Shown here in pieces: positions 1 to 5,903 of a DNA stretch of 12,631 nt. The position numbers were made by a program, and so were the translations under genes. The notes beneath the pieces are model-generated. The model did no database searches. It saw nothing but the letters and a program-made list of their open reading frames with translations, and was not told where the DNA came from. This stretch comes from Clostridia bacterium (lineage in GTDB: Bacteria; Bacillota_A; Clostridia; Oscillospirales; CAG-272). Each line of letters starts with the position of its first letter. Position 1 is the first letter of the stretch. The stretch covers positions 1 through 12,631 of the forward strand of contig JAFXNX010000276.1 in assembly GCA_017529175.1 (NCBI GenBank). Direction: 5' to 3'.

Positions 1-435
1 CAGGCGCACGAGCCGGAAATACTGTTGTCGTATGATGCGACGCCGGGAGCTGCAAAGACCATAAACGAATGGATCTCCCGCGGGCACGAGGTTTCGATCA
101 TTACCGGCCGCCCGTCAAGTGTTTATGAGCCATCCCGTATATGGTTGGATGAGCATGGACTTCAGAACGCCAGACTGTACTGTCTCAACAAATATGGACG
201 GGATTTCTTTATCAAAAACAGCAACAGCACTCTTGAACTGGAAGACTATTACAGGATGAAGTTTGATTACGCAGTCGAGGATTCTCCGAAGGCGTTCCGC
301 TTTTTCGAACATCTGCCGGAACTGAAGGTTCTGGTGTTTGACAGACCATGGAACAGAGACTGTGCTTTTCCGAATGGAAACTATCAAAGATGCGCCGATT
401 GGGAGAGCATTCGCAAGATCGTTGCCTGTGAGTGA
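1..435 (+). CDS. HAD-superfamily 5'-nucleotidase-like protein (3' part of gene)
   Basis: The frame is open from the first base, so the gene enters from outside the window; 144 C-terminal residues are seen. The layout matches the HAD 5'(3')-deoxyribonucleotidase-like group (NT5C family): a motif II-like strand ending ITGRP (residues 34-38), a Lys in the LNKYGR segment (motif III region), the acidic motif AVEDSP (91-96), then a hydrophobic strand leading to VFDRPWN (112-118), a typical end of this family. The nucleophile motif I (DxDG-type) would lie upstream and cannot be checked. A TTG at base 25 could be read as a start, but a start there would drop motif I, so I treat the gene as partial. 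Likely role (inference): Mg-dependent phosphatase acting on a nucleotide or similar small phosphate ester in the cytoplasm. Substrate is not decidable. Confidence 0.72.
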   Translation, partial: QAHEPEILLSYDATPGAAKTINEWISRGHEVSIITGRPSSVYEPSRIWLDEHGLQNARLYCLNKYGRDFFIKNSNSTLELEDYYRMKFDYAVEDSPKAFRFFEHLPELKVLVFDRPWNRDCAFPNGNYQRCADWESIRKIVACE

Positions 436-540
436 GAAAGAGGCGTGCGATCGTATAAGGGACGGTTCTATGGTGATTCCGGAGAGAAGCCGAGTGCAAG
501 GATCAGTTACCTGGAGATTGCTGCTGCCGGTAATGAATAA
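433..540 (+). other. Unassigned coding-like tail (possible gene remnant)
   Basis: Directly after the HAD gene, a second plus frame runs from the stop at 433 to a stop at 538-540. It has protein-like codon choice and ends in a plausible helix (SARISYLEIAAAGNE). It has no ATG start or ribosome binding site; a GTG at 445 is the only in-frame candidate, giving about 31 residues. It may be the tail of a decayed gene or chance. No family was recognised. The rest of the gap to the rhodanese (541-577) shows only a weak AAAGG ribosome binding site. Confidence 0.2.
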
Positions 541-577
541 CAAATATTAGTTCGTACGACTGCAAAGGTTTAAGCAT

Positions 578-871
578 ATGATCTTATTTGGCGACATCAA
601 TAAAGGGATCGAAGAATACAAAACTGCTCCGGGAGCGCTTCTGGTCGACGTCCGGGAGGCAGATGAGTTTCAACGCGGCCATATTTCTGGGGCGGTCAAC
701 GAACCGCTTTCCGATATCGCGCATACGGCGCTGCCCAAGGACAAGCCGCTGTATCTCTATTGCCTTCGCGGGACGCGGAGCAGAAGGGCGGCCGGGATCC
801 TGAAGAAGATGGGCTATACGGCAAAAAGCATCGGCGGCATCAGCAATTACAGAGGAACGGTCGAAAGGTAG
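578..871 (+). CDS. Single-domain rhodanese-like sulfurtransferase
   Basis: A complete 97-residue protein, the usual size of a stand-alone rhodanese (PspE/GlpE type). Visible landmarks are the LLVDVREADEF strand-turn (21-31), the GHISGAVNEPL loop (34-44) and the active-site loop CLRGTRS (62-68), with Cys62 as the expected persulfide carrier. The loop follows a hydrophobic strand (PLYLY), and the C-terminal helix and IGGI turn complete the fold. Family role: transfer of sulfane sulfur from a donor such as thiosulfate or a persulfide to an acceptor, in the cytoplasm. The ATG at 578 has an AAAGG about nine bases upstream, a weak site; no better start is seen. It lies 142 bp after the HAD gene with no terminator between, so the two may be cotranscribed. 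The physiological acceptor is unknown. Confidence 0.88.
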   Translation: MILFGDINKGIEEYKTAPGALLVDVREADEFQRGHISGAVNEPLSDIAHTALPKDKPLYLYCLRGTRSRRAAGILKKMGYTAKSIGGISNYRGTVER

Positions 872-887
872 GGCGCTTCCCCTGCTC

Positions 888-916
888 TTGCAATTCTTCC
901 GCATGGAGGATATAAT
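888..916 (+). promoter_or_regulatory. Sigma-A-type promoter for the gene starting at 1031
   Basis: TTGCAA (888-893), a 17-base spacer and a perfect TATAAT (911-916) lie in the gap after the rhodanese stop. Predicted initiation around 922-924 falls at the edge of the first GTTAG..CTAAC inverted repeat. That placement would suit repression. It drives rightward toward the truncated hydrolase start. Confidence 0.6.
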
Positions 917-925
917 TAGAAATTG

Positions 926-941
926 GTTAGAGACGGCTAAC
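926..941. promoter_or_regulatory. Operator-like inverted repeat, copy 1
   Basis: GTTAG, six bases, CTAAC: a 16-bp dyad just at or after the predicted start of transcription. A second copy with the same arm spacing lies at 998-1013. Short GTTAG/CTAAC dyads resemble sites of DtxR/MntR-type metal-dependent repressors, but spacing differs from the classical DtxR box, so the regulator is a guess. Confidence 0.4.
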
Positions 942-942
942 T

Positions 943-989
943 AAAGCCCGGCTGTGCGGGAAGCCGGCACGCGGAGGCTTTCTTTTTTT
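943..989 (+). terminator. Rho-independent terminator or attenuator in the leader
   Basis: AAAGCC (943-948) pairs with GGCTTT (976-981), and the run of seven T follows at 983-989. Inside, either CGGCT/AGCCG or GTGC/GCAC can pair, so two inner folds compete. Because the promoter at 888-916 lies upstream of it and the strong ribosome binding site lies downstream, the hairpin is in the leader of the 1031 gene and could act as an attenuator. It could equally just end the rhodanese transcript. Confidence 0.6.
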
Positions 990-997
990 ACCCGACG

Positions 998-1013
998 GTT
1001 AGCCAATGCTAAC
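998..1013. promoter_or_regulatory. Operator-like inverted repeat, copy 2
   Basis: GTTAGC, CAAT, GCTAAC: perfect 6-bp arms ending four bases before the AAGGAGG ribosome binding site. In RNA, bases 998-1004 (GTTAGCC) are also fully complementary to 935-941 (GGCTAAC) inside copy 1, enclosing the terminator hairpin. It may therefore act as a DNA operator, an RNA switch, or both. Confidence 0.4.
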
Positions 1014-1030
1014 AACAAGGAGGCGGCAGG

Positions 1031-1098
1031 ATGAAGGTGTATGAGTTTGGAGAGGAACATGCGAGATCCTTTGTCATGTTCCAACATAACGTGTCGCT
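1031..1098 (+). pseudogene. Truncated start of an alpha/beta-hydrolase-like gene
   Basis: An ATG at 1031 follows a near-ideal ribosome binding site (AAGGAGG at 1017-1023) and the promoter/leader described above, so this is a real gene start. The first ~18 residues (MKVYEFGEEHARSFVMFQ) resemble the N-terminal strand of a family of Clostridia alpha/beta hydrolases, in which a short hydrophobic strand leads to the oxyanion loop. After about base 1083-1098 the similarity stops and the frame runs into the palindrome at 1099 and then antisense through the GH2 gene. The body of the hydrolase with its catalytic triad is missing. The family match rests on a very short stretch, recalled from family patterns and not searched. 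Confidence 0.4.
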
Positions 1099-1142
1099 GG
1101 GGACGGTTCCGTTTGACAATGTTGTCAAACGGAACCGTCCCC
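1099..1142. repeat. REP-like perfect palindrome (21-bp arms)
   Basis: Left arm 1099-1119 starts GGGGACGGTTCCG and right arm 1122-1142 is its exact reverse complement, with only two bases (1120-1121) between. The GGGGACGGTTC core is of the kind found as dispersed repeats in many Firmicutes genomes, thought to be moved by stand-alone Y1 (REP-associated, IS200-like) transposases. It lies four bases beyond the GH2 stop. There is no T-run on either side, so it is not a standard terminator, though it could protect the 3' end of the GH2 mRNA. No transposase gene is in the window. Confidence 0.75.
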
Positions 1143-1146
1143 ATTG

Positions 1147-3275
1147 TCACTTTACTGTGAAGCGGACCGTGACGGGCTCGGTCTGCAGGGAATGGATCGT
1201 AAGAGACGCTTCTCCGGTTTTACCGGGAAGCGTTTTTACGTAGGTGCCGCCCATGCCGCCTTTCAGAGAGACGACGGACGGGCCGATCAGCGCGACAGGC
1301 CCCGCCGTTTCGAAAAACAGCGGTTCGTTGAAGAACGGGAGCACGTTGCCGTGTTCGTCGACCGCGCGGATGCGGATGGACACAGCATCGTAAGTGGCGC
1401 GTTCGATCAGCTCCGTGCTGCTGATTTTTACGTCGAGGCTTACATTTCCCGCGGGCGCCTTGACGACGGACTTTACGACCTGCCCGTTTTTCACCGCGTC
1501 GAAGCGGTATTCCGTGGCGGCGCCGCCCCAGTCGCCGATATATTTGTTGTAGAGGATCACTGCGTCGCCAGGCTTCATCCCGTAGCGGAGGACGCATTTC
1601 GCGGCCTGCGCGAGAATTGCCGGCGGCAGGTGGTCCTGGCCGAAGCGCGCCGCATAATTCAGGATCTTTTTCGCGGCTTCCGCCTTTTCCGGGCGGAAGC
1701 CCTCGTCTTCTTCGAGGGCTTTTCCGATAAAATCGTCGACCGGCACGGGACCGTGGGCCAGGTGCTTAAAGGGAGAATCCGACGGAAAGGATTCCTTCAG
1801 CAGCCGGCCGTTCTTGTACATGCGCACGCTGTCCGCGTTGCTGACGATCCAGACGCTGCCGCGGTTCGACGCCGGGTGTTCGCCGATGTCCATCGAGGAG
1901 GAGACTTCGAGAACGATATTGTCCCCCATGGCCGCGTAGACGGACGCCGCGGGCTTCGGGTTGCGGAACATGTCCGTCACGCCGTGATAGCAGATGCGGT
2001 CGCCGCTGCCGAAATCCCTGTGCGTGTTGTAATCGGCCATGCACCAGCCGAAACTGCCGGCGACGTCGTCTTCCCCCGCGACGTCGTTCAGGACCTTTGC
2101 GTGGCGCAGCAGATGGCTTGTGCGCTGTTCCTCATCGTCGTAGGCTTTGACAGGGTACATGTGCCCGCCGTATTCGCTGACGAGGTATCCCTTGGCCATG
2201 TCGCTCGTGACGTTCTTCTTCGGTTCACAGCCGGGGTTGCTGCCGCTGTGCAGAAAATCGTTGTACGTGTAGACGTCTTCGAGCAGATGGCTCTTCTTGA
2301 GATAGCGGACCCCGCCGGTCTGCCGGGACGGGTCGAGCCTGCGGGCGGTTTCGTTGGTCCTTTCGTACAGGGCGTCGTTGTCCTGCGATTCGTTGATGCG
2401 CACGCCCCAGAGGATGACGGAGGGGTGATTGCGGTACTGGACGACCATTTCCTCCGTGTTGCGCACGGCCTGCTCCTGCCAGGCTGCGTCGCCGATGTGC
2501 TGCCAGCCCGGGATCTCCGTGAACACCAGCAGCCCCAGGGCGTCGCAGGCGTCGAGAAACGCGTGCGACTGTGGGTAGTGCGAGGTGCGGACCGCGTTCA
2601 GCCCGAGTTCCTCTTTCAGGACGCGGGCGTCGAAGGCCTGCAAAGACGCCGGCATCGCGTAGCCGACGTAGGGATAGCTCTGGTGGCGGTTGAGGCCGAC
2701 GATCTTCACTTTCTCTCCGTTGAGATAGAATCCGTCCGCGCGGAAGCGGGCGAAACGGAAGCCGAAGCGGACGTCGATGCTGTCGAAGGCTTCTCCGGAC
2801 GCGGCGTCGATCAACTCCGTCCGCACCGTGTAAAGCTTCGGATTGTCCGGGCTCCACAGTTCGATTCCGGGGACCGCCAGGCGCAGCTCGAAGACCGGCG
2901 TCCCGGGCTGACCCTCGCAGGAAAACCGCGCGGTCTTCCCCTCCAGCACCTGCTGCCGGACGCGGAAAGCCAGGCCGTCCGGGGCTTCGATCTCCAGCCG
3001 GGTCACGAGGACGGGCGTCTGCAGATCGCCTTCCGTGCGCAGGAATACGTCGGCGAGATGCGTCCGCTCCATCACTTCCAGAAAGACCTCGCGGTACAGG
3101 CCGCCGTAAGTCATATAGTCGATCACGTGGCCGAAGGGCGGGATATTCAGGCTCTCGCGGCTGTCGAGCCTTACGGCGAGCAGGTTTTCTTCCCCATAGC
3201 GCAGCCGGTCCGTCAGGTCGGCCGTGAACGCGGTATACCCGCAGGAATGCGTCAGGACCTTCTTCACGCGGGTCG
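1147..3275 (-). CDS. Glycoside hydrolase family 2 protein, beta-galactosidase-like, N-terminus missing
   Basis: About 710 residues of a GH2 enzyme are readable from ~3275 down to the TGA at 1147. Order of parts: end of the jelly-roll sugar-binding domain (GYTAFTADLTD, then IDYMTYGGLYREV); the immunoglobulin-like domain ending near FGFRFARF; the TIM barrel from GLNRHQSYPYVGYAMP onward. The acid/base Glu lies in WGVRINES (codon 2389-2391) and the nucleophile Glu in SEYGGH (codon 2173-2175), so the active site is complete. After the barrel come one or two beta domains, the last ending in a GGTY..TLPGKTGEASLTI stretch. The frame stays open to 3441, but upstream of ~3275 it only shadows the GH65 gene: the first ~80-100 residues, start and promoter are absent. 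Leu is mostly CTG and Ile ATC, unlike the genes to its right. Substrate (beta-galactoside, glucuronide or other) is inferred only at family level. Confidence 0.8.
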
Positions 3276-3290
3276 TCGGACAGAGTCTTG
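3262..3290. other. Out-of-frame joint between GH65 and GH2 genes
   Basis: Reading on the minus strand, GH65-like sequence (PQDDTYLTL, then about 20 further residues to LSDD) runs to about 3272. From there its frame turns into an Arg/Pro-rich shadow as far as 2225. GH2-like sequence (VKKVLTHSCGYTAF) starts in another frame within the same few bases. No inverted repeat, target duplication or mobile gene marks the joint. It is either a deletion/recombination scar or an assembly join. Confidence 0.7.
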
Positions 3291-4999
3291 CCTTCCGGGA
3301 TAAGAGGGGTGATATCCTTGAGCGTAAGGTATGTGTCGTCCTGCGGAACAAGACCGTCTTCGTTCTCGCGCGGCAGATATATCTTGTCGACCTTTTTTGC
3401 GAATTCCTCAAGCGCCGCCGTAAGACCGCACTTTTCGTCAAGCGCGGCGTAAAGCTCGGGAAGGTCGCGTTTCAGATGATCGGCGTATTTTATCGCAAGC
3501 TGCAGATTATACTGCGCAAGATAGTTCGTGTAGGCGTTGTTGTCGACCTTTTCCTTGTATTCATCGGGACCGATAACGCACTTGATCTCGTATCTGTCAG
3601 ACGCCTCGTTGTATTCCACTATCGACGCCCAGAATTTCGCAGTCTCGAAGAGCAGCTCATAGCCGCACCTCTTCATAAACTCCTCGTCTCCGGTCACGAT
3701 GTAGTACGAATACACGCCTACCGCGACGTCGGCGGTTATGTGATACTCTATCTGCCCGGTCAGGTACTGCGGAGGCGTCGTCTCGCCGTCTGTGATCCAT
3801 GCCGCCTCCCACGGGAACATCGCGCCGTCAAATCCGCGCTCCGCCGCGTGACGTCTTGCCGCGTCAAGGGAATTGTATCTGTACTCGATAAGACTCTTTG
3901 CTTCCTCGGGAGCGGTGAAGATGAAATACGGAAGCATGAATATCTCCGTGTCCCAGAAAGTGTGTCCGCGGTATCCCGCGCCCGAAAGCCCCTTCGCGCC
4001 GATATTCATTCTGTTGTCGAAGACAGGCGCCATAATCGTGAGATGGTAGATCGCAAAGCGTATCGCGAGCTGGTCGAAATCGTTATTGCTCTTGATCTTG
4101 ATATCTCTTTTGCTCCAGATCCGCTCGTCCCACTCGCGCGCAGACGCATCGGCGATCTTCTCGAACGAGAGGCGCTTCGCGCTGTCCATGTGCGCTTTAG
4201 CGTCAGCGCGGAGGGTTGCCATATCGCATCCGTCGCGGGATTTGTCGCGGTTTGTAAATACGTTAGATATCTTCGTTACGCAAAGCTTCATCCCCGCTTT
4301 AAGGGAAAACGCCGCCTCGTGCTTTATCGTAAGCTCCGATTCGCTGACTACCGCGGGAGACGCGTCAACCTCGCATCCGTCGAGCTCGAAGCGATGATAA
4401 GTCATTGTCGAGAAAAGGATCCCCGACTCCTTCGTGCGGGCGGTGATATTGAGAACTCCCGACACGGCGTTGATGCCGACGGGCTCAAAATGAGCCGCGT
4501 GATAAACGTCGCCGTCGATGCCGGATGATATTTCGATCTCGGCGTCGGCGTCGGAGACGAGCGTCACTTTCGACGCCATAAGATGACGGTCGGCGAAAGA
4601 TACCACGCGCAAAAATTCAGCCGTGACGCGCTTTCCGCTCTTCGAAGTCCAGACGTATGAACGGCACAGAAGCCCGGTCTTGAGGTTAAGTGTCTTGTCA
4701 TAGTCCTCGCATCCCGTCTCGGGAGTCATACGCTCGCCGTCGACAGTTATTGTCATATTCGTAACGTCGACGTTGTTGACGAGCTCCGTCGCTTCGTCCC
4801 CTTCCATGTGGTCGAACGTACCCGCGACGATATTGAATCTCGATTTCTCGTGATAATAGTCCTCGTTTGCCGCCCTCTGGCACATATATCCGTTTCCGAG
4901 ACACATTATCGACTCGGTTTTCTCGGGGTGCTCCTCGGGACAGACCTCTTCTTTGACTATCCAGTTCTTATATTTTCCGCTTCCGCTGTCGTATATCAT
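3272..4999 (-). CDS. Glycoside hydrolase family 65 disaccharide phosphorylase, C-terminus missing
   Basis: The first ~576 residues of a GH65 enzyme (kojibiose/maltose/trehalose phosphorylase group; family members are usually about 750-800 residues). The N-terminal beta-sandwich spans roughly 15-270 (CLGNGYMCQRA near 33-43), followed by the (alpha/alpha)6 barrel. Barrel landmarks: GYRGHTFWDTE (342-352), FPWEAAWITDGETTP (395-409), GQIEYHITADVAVG (415-428) and CVIGPDEYKEKVDNNAYTN (474-492), where Glu480 is the expected catalytic acid. The rest of the barrel, with the phosphate-binding residues, and the C-terminal domains are lost at the joint near 3272, so the product is probably inactive. The reading frame stays open to 2225, but that tail is an out-of-frame shadow of GH2. 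The ATG at 4999 has GGAGG five bases upstream. Family role: reversible phosphorolysis of an alpha-glucobiose to beta-glucose-1-phosphate and glucose. Confidence 0.85.
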
Positions 5000-5004
5000 T
5001 TTTA

Positions 5005-5063
5005 CCTCCGGTAAATCAACGCTTTACGATAGTTATTTTATCATATATAAAAGGATAATTCAA
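5005..5063 (-). promoter_or_regulatory. Promoter and ribosome binding site of the GH65 gene
   Basis: On the minus strand TTGAAT (5058-5063) is followed by 17 bases and TAAAAT (5035-5040). The GGAGG ribosome binding site is at 5005-5009. The stretch is AT-rich, as expected for a Gram-positive promoter. The -35 lies inside TTTAGTGTTG-ATT, a string that recurs downstream of the promoter at 7240-7267. Confidence 0.6.
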
Positions 5064-5072
5064 CACTAAATG

Positions 5073-5105
5073 CAAAAGACAGCGCACGGAATTGACCGTG
5101 CGCTG
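5073..5105 (-). terminator. Rho-independent terminator after the dehydrogenase gene
   Basis: A perfect 10-bp stem, CAGCGCACGG (5080-5089) with CCGTGCGCTG (5096-5105), closes a six-base loop. In the minus direction it is followed by TCTTTTG. It lies three bases beyond the stop of the short-chain dehydrogenase and ends that operon before the GH65 promoter. Confidence 0.8.
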
Positions 5106-5108
5106 ACG

Positions 5109-5903
5109 TCATTTTATGTACAGTTTGCCGATAACGTAGTTCTGGAACGGCAGCGGCAAAATCTTTGCGAGAAACGCGAGAAGTTTGTACGACGCGCCGA
5201 CAGTCGTCTTGAGCGGCATTTTTCTTGCAGTCATGACCTTGAATATCTTCTTCGCGATAGTCTCCGGCGACATTCCGTTCTGCTCGTCGCGCTCCATTAC
5301 CGCCACACTGCGCTCGATCATACCGCCGTAAACGTCGTCGCCCTTGTGATCCTTGCGGCGGGACGCGGTGAATGACGTCTTAACGTCTCCGAGCTGAACG
5401 TAGCCCGCTCCGATACCGAAGCTCTTTACCTCGTTTGCCGTCGCGCACATAAGGGATGCGACAGCGGCTTTGCTCGCCGAATAGAACGACTGGAACGGGA
5501 TCGAAAAGATCGCCGCAGCGGACGAGACCGCAAGTACTCTTCCCTTCGTCTCTCTTAAATACGCAAGCGAATTCTTTACAAGATAGAAGCACCCGAAAAA
5601 GTTCACTTCAAACTGATCCTTCGCCTCTTTTGCGTCCGTGAATTCGACCGACCCGGAAACGCCGAACCCGGCGTTTGCGATAACGAGGTCGATCCTTCCC
5701 TCTTCGTCATAAGCTTCCTTGAGAGAAGAGAGGACCGCGTCCTCACTCGTGACGTCGCACGCGATGCTCTTCACCGTCCCGAGAGGACAGGGAGTACGGC
5801 TGAGGCAATATACGGAAAAGCCCTCGGCGCAGAACTTCTTCGCGCACTCAAACCCGATACCCTTCGAGGCGCCGCTTATGACGCATACTCTTTTATCACT
5901 CAT
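5109..5903 (-). CDS. Short-chain dehydrogenase/reductase, candidate 3-ketosphinganine reductase-like
   Basis: A complete 264-residue classical SDR. Visible motifs: the nucleotide-binding SGASKGIG (10-17), the acidic CDV after strand 3 (49-51), NAG (77-79), Asn101, the catalytic Ser pair in AVSSAA (127-128), and YSASK (141-145) with Tyr141 and Lys145. After the catalytic strand the usual PG is LG (LGDVKTSF), a small change. The last ~40 residues carry a hydrophobic segment (LLAFLAKILPLPF) common in lipid-acting SDRs, which suggests membrane contact. The ATG at 5903 overlaps the upstream synthase gene by 8 bp, so translation is coupled; AGGA lies about ten bases upstream. Next to a serine palmitoyltransferase-like enzyme, reduction of a 3-keto long-chain base is the simplest job (inference). 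Other ketone substrates are possible. Confidence 0.85.
   Translation of the reverse strand: MSDKRVCVISGASKGIGFECAKKFCAEGFSVYCLSRTPCPLGTVKSIACDVTSEDAVLSSLKEAYDEEGRIDLVIANAGFGVSGSVEFTDAKEAKDQFEVNFFGCFYLVKNSLAYLRETKGRVLAVSSAAAIFSIPFQSFYSASKAAVASLMCATANEVKSFGIGAGYVQLGDVKTSFTASRRKDHKGDDVYGGMIERSVAVMERDEQNGMSPETIAKKIFKVMTARKMPLKTTVGASYKLLAFLAKILPLPFQNYVIGKLYIK

Noticed and set aside
459..468. GGGACGGTTC, matching the palindrome arm
   Set aside because: Only ten bases match, with no second arm nearby; chance cannot be excluded.
1099..1142. Palindrome as a Rho-independent terminator of the GH2 gene
   Set aside because: No T-run follows on either strand, and the arms are longer and more perfect than usual terminators.
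941..1150. Small minus-strand frame starting MTMGTVPFDN
   Set aside because: It is a translation of the REP-like palindrome and the leader hairpin, a common artefact.
2225..3271. Continuation of the GH65 frame into an Arg/Pro-rich tail
   Set aside because: The tail is an out-of-frame reading of GH2 coding sequence and has no GH65 features, so it is not counted as part of the protein family match.
1144..3303. 719-codon plus-strand open frame opposite the GH2 gene
   Set aside because: It is rich in Arg, Val, Ala and Asp as expected from the antisense of a GC-rich gene, has no domain and no ribosome binding site; the minus strand carries full GH2 motifs.
3276..3441. Extra ~55 N-terminal codons of the GH2 frame
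   Set aside because: They read the GH65 coding region in a wrong frame and have no GH2 similarity.
3224..4528. 434-codon plus-strand open frame opposite GH65
   Set aside because: Antisense shadow with low-complexity Arg/Val content; the GH65 frame has ordered family motifs.
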